The translations under genes were made by a program, and so were the position numbers. DNA of 19,602 nt from Actinomycetes bacterium (GTDB lineage: Bacteria > Actinomycetota > Actinomycetes > Actinomycetales > Demequinaceae): NCBI GenBank assembly GCA_023442845.1, contig JAEZXC010000053.1, forward strand, positions 1-19,602. Direction: 5' to 3'. The notes under the pieces are model-generated. The model saw only the letters and a program-made list of their open reading frames with translations. It was not told the origin of the DNA and did no database searches. Positions within the stretch are counted from its first letter, which is position 1. Every line of letters begins with the position of its first letter. Of the stretch, positions 6,881-14,333 are shown in pieces.

Positions 6881-7568
6881 TGAGGACGTCCGCATATCGA
6901 TCGAGCACAATCGACACGATATCCGGATGTGGAGCAAGCGGGGCCGTCACAATGTCGGCGCCCGCTTCGGCGAGTCGGTCTTGGAACACGCCCGGGGCGA
7001 GCAGCAGTGAGGCGATTGCCACCGTGTCATCCTCACCAAAGTCGCGCGCTGCGCGCACTGCGTCCGAGACCGAGGGCGCGTGGCCGGCGGCGAAACCCAA
7101 CCTCACTGGCCCACCCCACGACACCCGCATCATTTCCGCCATCTCGGCCGTGTCGGCCTGCGAGCGCGGGTCAGACGATCCTGCGGCAGCAAGCACCAAC
7201 GTCGCCTCGCGCGGCACGTGAGCCTCGCGCAAACGTTCCATCACGATGTCGATGAGCCGTTGATCGGGGCCAAGCGCGGGCGCGGCCTTCACGCCGTCAT
7301 GACCCGCGATCGCCTGAGCGATGTCGTGATAGACGTGATACCCGCCTGCCAAGAGGAGAGGCACCACTACGGCACCTTGGCCCTCGCGAAGCGAGAGGCC
7401 ATCTACCACTTCGGTGAGGAAGGGGCCGTGGACGTCAACGTAGGCCTCGCGGACGTCGAGGTCCGGGGCAGCGGCGCGGACCTGATCGAGTACCGTGCGG
7501 ATCGTCTCTTGACCCGCACGCGAGCGCGTACCGTGCGCGCAGCCGATGAGAACGGGCCGAGTGGTCAT
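6870..7568 (-). CDS. sirB: Sirohydrochlorin chelatase (SirB/CbiX family)
   Basis: This 232-residue protein is predicted to insert ferrous iron into sirohydrochlorin, the last step of siroheme synthesis, to supply NirB. The two metal-handling motifs are present: CAHGTRSR (10-17, His12) and LLLAGGYHVYHDI (71-83, His78 and His81), in the N-terminal domain. A second homologous-looking domain carries AAAGSSDPRSQAD (127-139) and APGVFQDRL (191-199) in place of those histidines, as in long-type CbiX/SirB proteins where only one half keeps the site. It follows the HemD-like regulator with an ATGA overlap (7565-7568) and overlaps moeB. A cobaltochelatase role is possible for the family, but no cobalamin genes are visible and cysG lies two genes upstream, so siroheme is favoured. 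Confidence 0.88.
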   Translation of the reverse strand: MTTRPVLIGCAHGTRSRAGQETIRTVLDQVRAAAPDLDVREAYVDVHGPFLTEVVDGLSLREGQGAVVVPLLLAGGYHVYHDIAQAIAGHDGVKAAPALGPDQRLIDIVMERLREAHVPREATLVLAAAGSSDPRSQADTAEMAEMMRVSWGGPVRLGFAAGHAPSVSDAVRAARDFGEDDTVAIASLLLAPGVFQDRLAEAGADIVTAPLAPHPDIVSIVLDRYADVLNER

Positions 7569-8680
7569 GGCGCCGTCACGGCGAGCGCGTAACCGCGCTT
7601 GACGACAGTTCGCACCAATTGGCGGCTTCCCGAGTTCTCGCGCAGTCGGTTAATCGCCGCGTCCACCGCATGGCCTGACGCCGTCGCCCCCGGCAGCATG
7701 TCCGCTAGCTGCTCTCGGGTCACCACGTTTCCACGAGCAGCCGCGAGCGCGCGCAGGATCTCAAGTCCAGAGGGCGTCATAGGGAGAACTCTGCCAGCCA
7801 AAACGGCTGTCGTCGCGCGCATGACAAGAGGGCCCTCAATAGTAGGAACTGCAGGTGCGTCAGGGCCGAAATGTTGGACGATCTCGCGCACGAGCGCACC
7901 CAAACGCCAGCGCGATGGATACACGACATCAAGCCCCGCGCCTTCAAGGGGCGCGGCGGTCACTGGTCCCACACCGGCCAGTAACACCCGACCCGAGGCG
8001 ACGTGGCGTGCGATGTCCGTCAGGAGACCCCGTTCCTTGACGGTTGCCAGCCACGACGCTGCCGCGGGAGCGGAGGTAAAGAGCACTGCGTCGGCCCGGC
8101 CCGCGCTCGCCGCCTCAATCCACTCCCCATGGATGGTCGAGTCAGCTGGCGGGCCCCACCCATAGACGAGCACGCTGTGGACCGTTGCGCCGGCCTCAGC
8201 AAAGGCCTCGTCAAGGCCGTCCGAGCCCGCGCCGTGGTGTTGGACGGCGATGCGCAGCGACTCAACACCTTCGCTCAACACGTATTCGCGGAGCTCGGCT
8301 GCAGTTTCTGACTCGGCAACCCAGTCCGCCTCAAGACCCGCCGCTTGGATCGCGCCGCGCGCCTTGGGTCCGCGTGCAATGAGGCGCGCCCCACGCAGGG
8401 TGTCGATGAGTGCGTCCGCAATTCCCGCCGCATCGGCCGCTTCAATCCAGCCCCGGAAACCGATGCCGGTGGTGGCCACAACGATGTCGGGGGGATTGGC
8501 GATGAGTGTGCGCGACGCCTCAATGAGGCGCTGGTCATCGAGATGGGGCACCGTCGACAGCGCGGGTGCACTGGCAACCGTCGCACCGCGCCGCTCAAGC
8601 GCCGCCGCGAGTTCACGTTTGCGTCGATCCGCCGTGTTGACGACGACGCAACCGGCAAGGGGTTCACCCGGCGTGAACAC
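7565..8680 (-). CDS. nnaR: Uroporphyrinogen-III synthase-like protein with C-terminal winged-helix DNA-binding domain (NnaR-type)
   Basis: This 371-residue protein joins a HemD-like domain (about 8-268) to an OmpR-type winged-helix domain (about 285-368). The HemD part shows VVATTGIGFRGWIEAA (67-82), GPKARGAIQAAGLEADWV (104-121), and LFTSAPAAASWL (200-211). The C-terminal part has MTPSGLEILRALAAARGNVV (301-320), a recognition helix HAVDAAINRLREN (337-349) and the wing KRGYAL (361-366). This is the architecture of NnaR, which controls nitrate/nitrite assimilation in Streptomyces and Mycobacterium. Its place between siroheme synthase and sirohydrochlorin chelatase fits both roles. Because hemB and hemL lie nearby in what is probably the main heme cluster, a separate hemD may exist and this copy may be regulatory only; that is inference. 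The GTG start has two overlapping GGAGG-type sites (8685-8693). Confidence 0.85.
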   Translation of the reverse strand: MFTPGEPLAGCVVVNTADRRKRELAAALERRGATVASAPALSTVPHLDDQRLIEASRTLIANPPDIVVATTGIGFRGWIEAADAAGIADALIDTLRGARLIARGPKARGAIQAAGLEADWVAESETAAELREYVLSEGVESLRIAVQHHGAGSDGLDEAFAEAGATVHSVLVYGWGPPADSTIHGEWIEAASAGRADAVLFTSAPAAASWLATVKERGLLTDIARHVASGRVLLAGVGPVTAAPLEGAGLDVVYPSRWRLGALVREIVQHFGPDAPAVPTIEGPLVMRATTAVLAGRVLPMTPSGLEILRALAAARGNVVTREQLADMLPGATASGHAVDAAINRLRENSGSRQLVRTVVKRGYALAVTAP

Positions 8681-8684
8681 GTCA

Positions 8685-8693
8685 CCTCCCTCC
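8685..8693 (-). promoter_or_regulatory. Ribosome binding site of the NnaR-type gene
   Basis: The minus strand reads GGAGGGAGG, giving a core 8 bases and another 4 bases before the GTG at 8680. The site fills most of the 19-base gap to cysG, the only real gap within the operon, so this gene may be translated independently of its neighbour. Confidence 0.65.
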
Positions 8694-8699
8694 GGCGCG

Positions 8700-9911
8700 T
8701 TACGTCGCGCTCACATCCGAGGCGAGCAGTCCGTCGCGCGCCACCTCGCCGATGACGATAACGACAGGAGGTTTCACGTCCATTTCGTTCGCAATACGGG
8801 TTGCGTTCGCCAACTCCGCTCGCGTGACCCGCTCGTGAGGAGTGCTGCCGCGCTCGATCATCGCCACGGGCGTATCGGGGTGTGCACCGGCAGCGAGACC
8901 TGCCTCGACAAACTGTGGCAGGGTGGCCCGGCCCATCAAGACGACCACGGTGGTGCCGTGCGCCATCGCGGCGACGGCTGCGTCATCCGGGCCTGCATGC
9001 CCCGACGTGATGAGCACACCGTGACTGATGCCGCGTTGCGTCACCGGGATCCCTGCCAAGGCGGGCACACTCAGCGCACTCGTCACTCCAGGGACCACCT
9101 CAACGGGGATGCCCGCATCGAGGCACGCATGGACCTCTTCTCCCCCACGTCCAAGCACAAAGGGATCGCCACCCTTGAGCCGCACCACAGTCTTGCCCTC
9201 GCCCGCACGCTCAACGAGCATGCGGTTGATCTCGTCCTGAGGAACTGGGTGGTTATCGGGGCTCTTGCCCACGTTGATAACCTCAACGTCGGCTGGGAGC
9301 GCGACGAGCAACTCTGCCGCCCCCAAACGATCTGCAACGACGACGTCTGCCTCGGAAAGCGCTTGGCGCCCGCGCACCGTGACGAGGCCTGGATCACCTG
9401 GCCCCGAGCCGACCAAAATGACGCGACCGACGCCCGTGCGCCTCCTGCGCAAATCCACATGCCCTGCATCGATGTGGGCGGCCACGGCGTCACGAATGCC
9501 GCGAATGCGATGCGGGTCGGGGGCGTCCGTCGACACGACACCCACCGTCACCTCCCCATGCGTTGACATCGCCGCTTGCCGCGCGGAACCCTTCGCAGCG
9601 TCGGACGCATCGATACAGAAGATCTGGCGAGCGTGCGCCCACGTAGCGATCTCGTCGTTGAGAGCCTCATCGTTGGTGGCGGCGACAACAAGCCACGCGC
9701 CGTCAAGGTCTGACTCAGCGACCGGGCGGGCCTCCCACGTGATGTCGCCGTGGATCGCGTGGCGTTGCAGATCGGCTGACGCTTCTGGTGCGACCACGAC
9801 GACGTCCGCACCCTCCGTCATGAAGCGTCGTACTCGCCGTGTTGCCACGGCGCCAGCACCGGCGATGAGCACGCGCCGTCCTGTGAGATGAAGTCCGATC
9901 AGCGTGGTCAT
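8700..9911 (-). CDS. cysG: Siroheme synthase CysG-like: precorrin-2 dehydrogenase + uroporphyrinogen-III C-methyltransferase
   Basis: This 403-residue bifunctional enzyme converts uroporphyrinogen III to precorrin-2 and then sirohydrochlorin. The N-terminal NAD-binding domain (1-~150) has GRRVLIAGAGAVATRRV (11-27) and a dehydrogenase-like CIDASDAAKGSARQAA segment (99-114). The C-terminal SUMT domain (~160-400) has GSGPGDPGLVT (168-178), VRLKGGDPFVLGRGGEE (243-259), PGVTSAL (274-280) and GIPVTQRG (287-294), the methyltransferase hallmarks. Ferrochelatase activity is probably supplied by SirB two genes downstream, although E. coli CysG does all three steps. The ATG at 9911 overlaps the nirD stop (ATGA); upstream extension to 10022 would lie over nirD. 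Normal length is about 400-460 residues. Confidence 0.93.
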   Translation of the reverse strand: MTTLIGLHLTGRRVLIAGAGAVATRRVRRFMTEGADVVVVAPEASADLQRHAIHGDITWEARPVAESDLDGAWLVVAATNDEALNDEIATWAHARQIFCIDASDAAKGSARQAAMSTHGEVTVGVVSTDAPDPHRIRGIRDAVAAHIDAGHVDLRRRRTGVGRVILVGSGPGDPGLVTVRGRQALSEADVVVADRLGAAELLVALPADVEVINVGKSPDNHPVPQDEINRMLVERAGEGKTVVRLKGGDPFVLGRGGEEVHACLDAGIPVEVVPGVTSALSVPALAGIPVTQRGISHGVLITSGHAGPDDAAVAAMAHGTTVVVLMGRATLPQFVEAGLAAGAHPDTPVAMIERGSTPHERVTRAELANATRIANEMDVKPPVVIVIGEVARDGLLASDVSAT

Positions 9912-10306
9912 GAGCGACTGGCCAGGTGTAGATGCACCTGACCATTGTCGACAGTGACCGGGTACGTCACCAAATGAGGACCGAATCCCGGGCGCGGCGA
10001 GCTGTCTTGCGCGTTGAGGCACTCGCCCGTTACCAACGAGAACACCTGCTTGTAAATGGGAGATGCGATCGTCGGTTCCTCACCGAGAGAGCCGGTGATG
10101 CCGCGCGACATTACGTGCGCTCCGGAGAACGGGTCCAGATTCTGCACAGCAAAGAGGCGTCCGTCGCTCAGCAAGAAAACGGCGACTTGTTCCCCTTCGA
10201 CGAGAGCTGCGGCGCCAAGGTCGGGCGTAAGGACGTCAACCGGGCATACCGCCACGGCGCCTGCCGCAGCGCCTGCTCCCGTCGAGTTGTCGAGAACAGC
10301 GCTCAT
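9908..10306 (-). CDS. nirD: Nitrite reductase [NAD(P)H] small subunit NirD
   Basis: This 132-residue protein is the small subunit of the assimilatory siroheme nitrite reductase and has a Rieske-like fold. Features include AVFLLSDGRLFAVQNLDPFSGAHV (42-65), the SRGITGSLGEEPTIASPIYKQVF segment (67-89) and TGECL (93-97). The Cys and His ligands of a Rieske [2Fe-2S] cluster are absent, as is normal for NirD. A Gly/Ala-rich N-terminal extension (about 8-19) is variable. The start at 10306 has GGAGG (10314-10318) 7 bases upstream and overlaps the nirB stop (ATGA, 10303-10306). The longer frame to 10489 overlaps nirB and is not real. Confidence 0.93.
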   Translation of the reverse strand: MSAVLDNSTGAGAAAGAVAVCPVDVLTPDLGAAALVEGEQVAVFLLSDGRLFAVQNLDPFSGAHVMSRGITGSLGEEPTIASPIYKQVFSLVTGECLNAQDSSPRPGFGPHLVTYPVTVDNGQVHLHLASRS

Positions 10307-12867
10307 GAGCGCACCTCCAATCGATCCGACGCGATGAGGACGGGCCCCGCCTCGCGCTCGGCTTGTGTCGCCGGCCGACGCTGCCCCCTCTCGGGCACAT
10401 AAGCGAGGGTCGGGTCGGGGGTGTCGGGCGCATTGACGAACGACGCGAACTGTCGCAACCGCACGGGGTCGCGCAACACTGCCGCCCACTCGTCCTCGTA
10501 AGTGGCGATGTGACGCTCCATGTGCGCATCGAGTTCGGCGCCGATGCCGAGCGCGTCGTCGAGCACGATTTCTTTGAGGCGCTCAAGTCCGCCCTCGAAG
10601 GACTCTTGCCACGGGGCGGTGCGTTGCAGGCGATCGGCAGTACGCACGTAGAACATGAGATAGCGATCAATGACGCGGAACAACTCGTCATCGGACAGGT
10701 CTTCTGCAAACAGTTGCGCATGCCGAGGCTCAAAGCCTCCATTGCCACCGACGTACACGTTCCAGCCCTTCTCGGTGGCAATGACACCCACGTCCTTGGA
10801 CCGCGCCTCCGCACACTCACGTGCGCAACCGCTCACGCCGAGCTTGATCTTGTGCGGACTCCGAAGGCCTCGATATCGCAGTTCAAGGGCGATGGCCATA
10901 CCAACGGAGTCCTGCACCCCAAAACGGCACCAGGTGGAGCCGACGCATGACTTCACCGTGCGCAGCGCCTTGCCGTATGCGTGGCCCGACTCCATCCCCG
11001 CGTCGACGAGCCGCTGCCATATCGCAGGAAGCTGCTCGAGGCGGGCTCCGAAGAGGTCAATGCGTTGGCCGCCAGTGATTTTCGTGTAGAGCCCAAAGTC
11101 GCGCGCCACCTCCCCGATGACGATCAGTTTGTCGGGGGTGATCTCGCCTCCCGGCACCCGCGGCACCACCGAGTAGGTCCCGTCCTTTTGCATGTTCGCC
11201 ATGACGCGATCGTTCGTGTCTTGCAAAGCCGCGCGCCCCTCAGCAAGCACGTGGCGGTTGTACAGCGAGGCAAGAATTGAGGCAACCGCGGGTTTGCAGA
11301 TATCGCAGCCCGCGCCAGCGCCAAAGCGCTCGATGATGTCGCTGAACGCGTCGAGCTCGGCCACCTGAACGGCGTGGAACAGTTCCGCGCGGCTCATCGC
11401 GAAGTGCTCGCACATCGCGTTGGAGACGGCGATGCCTTCTTTCGCCAGTTGGGCACTCATCACCTTCTTCACGAGCGGCACACATGAGCCACAGGTGGTG
11501 CCGGCCCGCGTGCACGCCTTGACCGCGCTCAGGTCATGGCAGCCCTCATCACTTACTGCCGTACGGATCGCTCCTGCCGAGACGTTGTTGCACGAGCACA
11601 CCGTCGCACCATCAGGCAGTTCCATGTGCGGCCGCGGTGAGGCCGATTCGGGCAGTAGCCATGCCGAGGGATCACCAGGAAGCTCCGCACCGACCATCGG
11701 CCGCAGGCTTGCGTACGCCGACGCATCGCCGACGAGGATGCCGCCGAGCAGCGTCCGAGCGTCGTCTGTCATGACGAGTTTCTTGTACACGCCTGCGACC
11801 GGGTCCGCGAAGACAAGTTCGAGCGCTCCGGGGGTGGTGGCGAAGGCGTCACCAAAGCTCGCGACATCGACTCCAAGCAGTTTGAGCTTGGCCGAAAGGT
11901 CCGTGCCGGGATACGTCGAGGAGCCGCCAAGGAGCCGGTCGACGGCGATCTCCGCCATCGTGTTGCCGGGTGCCACGAGCCCCACCCACGCGCCTTGGAT
12001 CGACGCGACCTCACCGATGGCGCTGACGTCCGGGTCCTCGGTGAGGCACGTGTCATCGACCACCACCCCGCCGCGCTCACCCAGGGTGAGTCCGCATTCC
12101 TTGGCCAACTCATCGCGAGGGCGCACCCCGGCGGCCACAATGACGACGTCGGTGAGGGTCGACCCGCCACCTTGGAACGCGATCGAGCCCACACGGCCCT
12201 GCTTATTTGGAACGAGTCGATCGGTGAACGCGTCGACCATCACCGACACACCAAGTTTTTCGACGAGCCGTTTGAGTGCGATGCCACCCGCCTCATCAAC
12301 TTGCATGTTCATGAGGCGCGGCGCGGCCTGGATCACCGTCGAGGTGAGGCCCATTTCTTGGAGTGCTCCTGCCGCTTCAAGACCAAGCAGACCGCCGCCG
12401 ATGACGCTGCCACGGAGGAGACCGCCGCGCTCAGCTCGCAATGAGTCGACGTAGCCGCGGATCGCCGCGACGTCGTCGATCGTGCGATAGACAAAGACTC
12501 CGGGCAGGTCCGTGCCCTTCATGGGCGGCATCCACGCGTACGTGCCCGTTGCGAGCACAAGGTGGTCGTAGGTGAGTGTCGAGCCGTCGGCTGCCGTGAC
12601 CGTGCGCGCCTCACGGTCAATACCAACGATGCGGTGGTCACGGCGCAGTGTCACCAGCGGGTCATCCCACAGGGCACGGTCACCGAGTTCGAGTTCGTCG
12701 GGGTCCCGGCCGGTGAAGTACGACGTGAGGGCCACCCGGTCGTACGGCCTGCGGGGCTCTTCGGCGCACACGGTAACGCGGTATAGCCCCTCGCTGTCCC
12801 GCGCCCGCAACGCTTCGACGAACCGATGGGCGACCATGCCGCCGCCTACCACCACGATGTGCTTCAT
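10303..12867 (-). CDS. nirB: Nitrite reductase [NAD(P)H] large subunit NirB
   Basis: This 854-residue cytoplasmic enzyme reduces nitrite to ammonium with six electrons from NAD(P)H through FAD, [2Fe-2S], [4Fe-4S] and siroheme. Domains in order: FAD-binding GGGMVAHRF (8-16); NAD(P)-binding GGGLLGLEAA (157-166); a BFD-like [2Fe-2S] domain with Cys424, Cys426, Cys459 and Cys462; a second helical domain with GCDICKPAV (520-528); a nitrite/sulfite reductase ferredoxin-like half-domain (~550-635); and the siroheme/[4Fe-4S] site with Cys641, Cys647, Cys681 and Cys685 (CVGSTWC and GCAREC). Family length is about 840-870. The ATG at 12867 overlaps the stop of the NasC-like gene (ATGA); the frame extends to 13062 over that gene. 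The first ~470 residues are related to the preceding gene product. Confidence 0.96.
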   Translation of the reverse strand: MKHIVVVGGGMVAHRFVEALRARDSEGLYRVTVCAEEPRRPYDRVALTSYFTGRDPDELELGDRALWDDPLVTLRRDHRIVGIDREARTVTAADGSTLTYDHLVLATGTYAWMPPMKGTDLPGVFVYRTIDDVAAIRGYVDSLRAERGGLLRGSVIGGGLLGLEAAGALQEMGLTSTVIQAAPRLMNMQVDEAGGIALKRLVEKLGVSVMVDAFTDRLVPNKQGRVGSIAFQGGGSTLTDVVIVAAGVRPRDELAKECGLTLGERGGVVVDDTCLTEDPDVSAIGEVASIQGAWVGLVAPGNTMAEIAVDRLLGGSSTYPGTDLSAKLKLLGVDVASFGDAFATTPGALELVFADPVAGVYKKLVMTDDARTLLGGILVGDASAYASLRPMVGAELPGDPSAWLLPESASPRPHMELPDGATVCSCNNVSAGAIRTAVSDEGCHDLSAVKACTRAGTTCGSCVPLVKKVMSAQLAKEGIAVSNAMCEHFAMSRAELFHAVQVAELDAFSDIIERFGAGAGCDICKPAVASILASLYNRHVLAEGRAALQDTNDRVMANMQKDGTYSVVPRVPGGEITPDKLIVIGEVARDFGLYTKITGGQRIDLFGARLEQLPAIWQRLVDAGMESGHAYGKALRTVKSCVGSTWCRFGVQDSVGMAIALELRYRGLRSPHKIKLGVSGCARECAEARSKDVGVIATEKGWNVYVGGNGGFEPRHAQLFAEDLSDDELFRVIDRYLMFYVRTADRLQRTAPWQESFEGGLERLKEIVLDDALGIGAELDAHMERHIATYEDEWAAVLRDPVRLRQFASFVNAPDTPDPTLAYVPERGQRRPATQAEREAGPVLIASDRLEVRS

Positions 12868-14333
12868 ATGCGTACTCCGTTCATTGCGGACGCGGCCATC
12901 GCCCCGCCCTCGTCGTGATGTGCGATCAAGGCAGAGACGACGCTGGCGCATCCGCCGCAGCCGGTCGTGGCACGGGTTTGCCCCGCGACCTCGGCGACCG
13001 AGCGACAACCGCCGTTCACCGCGGCCCGAATGCGTCCTGCGGTCACCGCATTGCACGTGCACACCTGGTCGTCATCTGCGAGGTCCGCGGGGTCACTTGC
13101 TACCGCCTTCATTTCTCCGCCGATCGCGCGAATGAGGAGGTGCGCCGGGTCGTCCGGCACCGGCAGGTGGCGGGTGTAGAGAGCGCTGAGGGTTGCCGCA
13201 ACGTCGGCGTCACCGACGCACGTCGCACCGGCAAGGCGGCCGCCCGTCACCACGACTTCCACATACCGGCCGCCCTCTGGGTCCTTGAGGGAGAGCACTC
13301 GGTAGCGGGGGTCGTCACGGTCGAAGTCGCCGCACACGCCCATTGCCACCATGTCGATTCCGGTCGCTTTGACGCGCACCACGTCCCGTGCGGACATCGC
13401 CGACGCTGTCCCACCGCCTCCGCTTAACGTGGCGACAAGGCGGGTCGCCTGCTCCCATCCCTGGGCAACAAGTCCAGTGCCACCTCCTGGGGGCTGGGCG
13501 CAGTCACCGATCGCGTAGATGTGCGGCACAGAGGTGCGCAGGTGCTCGTCAACGACGACGCCGCGGTCGATTGCAAGCCCTCCTGTGCGGGCGACGCTCG
13601 TCTCGGGCACCGTTCCACAACACATGACGAGCATGTCGGCAGGCACCTCGGTGCCATCTTCGAGCCGCACCGCCGCGACCTTGCCGCGTGCACTTCGCAA
13701 CGCCGATACGGACGCGCCGACGTGTGTCTCGATACCGAGCCGGCTGAGGTTCTGGGTTGCGACGGCGGATGCTTCCCATCCGAGTTGGCGGTCCATCACG
13801 CGATCGGCCATGTGAACAAGGCGCACTGCAACTCCGCGCCCCACAAGGCCAGTGGCCACCTCGAGGCCAAGCACGCCGGCCCCCAACACGACGGCGCGGC
13901 GAGCATGCGCACTCGCGGCGACGATGCCGTCGGCGTCGGCCATGTCCTTGAGCACGAAGGCGCCGGGCACCAGGCCGTCAGGGTTCGCAACCCCGTGGAT
14001 TGCGGGCACGCGGGCCACCGAGCCGGTTGCGAGGACGAGCTCGTCATACGCGTGCGGCTCGCCGCGATCATCAATAACAACGGCCTCGTCGACGCGAATG
14101 TGAGTGGCCGCGACGCCGGTCAACACGCGCATGCGCGGATGCGCCTGTCCCGCGAGCGAGAGCATTGCCGCGCTCTTTGAGCCCGCCACCACCGAGCTGA
14201 GAAGCACGCGGTTGTACGCAGGAGTGGGTTCTTTGCCGAGCACCGTGATTCGCACGTGCGGATCCGCCTCAAGCAACTCCTCGGCGAAGCGCGCACCCAC
14301 CATGCCGTGACCGATCACCACTACGTGCTTCAT
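12864..14333 (-). CDS. nasC: NasC-like FAD-dependent oxidoreductase with [2Fe-2S] BFD domain (nitrate reductase electron transfer subunit)
   Basis: This 489-residue flavoprotein probably passes NAD(P)H electrons to the molybdenum subunit NasA. It has GHGMVGARF (8-16) for FAD, GAGVLGLE (151-158) for NAD(P)H, the second FAD motif YAIGDCAQ (273-280), and a C-terminal BFD-like [2Fe-2S] domain with Cys425, Cys427, Cys459 and Cys462. The layout is that of the electron-transfer subunit of assimilatory nitrate reductases (NasC of Klebsiella, NasB of Bacillus). It lacks a siroheme domain, so it is not a nitrite reductase. Both ends lie in ATGA overlaps, with nasA (14330-14333) and nirB (12864-12867). 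The protein is clearly related to the N-terminal half of NirB. Confidence 0.9.
   Translation of the reverse strand: MKHVVVIGHGMVGARFAEELLEADPHVRITVLGKEPTPAYNRVLLSSVVAGSKSAAMLSLAGQAHPRMRVLTGVAATHIRVDEAVVIDDRGEPHAYDELVLATGSVARVPAIHGVANPDGLVPGAFVLKDMADADGIVAASAHARRAVVLGAGVLGLEVATGLVGRGVAVRLVHMADRVMDRQLGWEASAVATQNLSRLGIETHVGASVSALRSARGKVAAVRLEDGTEVPADMLVMCCGTVPETSVARTGGLAIDRGVVVDEHLRTSVPHIYAIGDCAQPPGGGTGLVAQGWEQATRLVATLSGGGGTASAMSARDVVRVKATGIDMVAMGVCGDFDRDDPRYRVLSLKDPEGGRYVEVVVTGGRLAGATCVGDADVAATLSALYTRHLPVPDDPAHLLIRAIGGEMKAVASDPADLADDDQVCTCNAVTAGRIRAAVNGGCRSVAEVAGQTRATTGCGGCASVVSALIAHHDEGGAMAASAMNGVRI

Noticed and set aside
8250..9566. 438-codon open frame on the plus strand antisense to the NnaR-type gene and cysG
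   Set aside because: It is opposite two well-supported genes with clear motifs. The residue composition is Arg/His/Ala-rich without domains, as expected for shadow frames in high-GC DNA.
9908..10306. NirD as a broken Rieske protein, because the cluster ligands are missing
   Set aside because: Small subunits of this family normally lack the ligands; all other family segments are present.
11420..12454. 344-codon plus-strand open frame opposite nirB
   Set aside because: It has a Ser/Pro/Arg-rich low-complexity composition and no ribosome binding site, and lies opposite conserved NirB domains.
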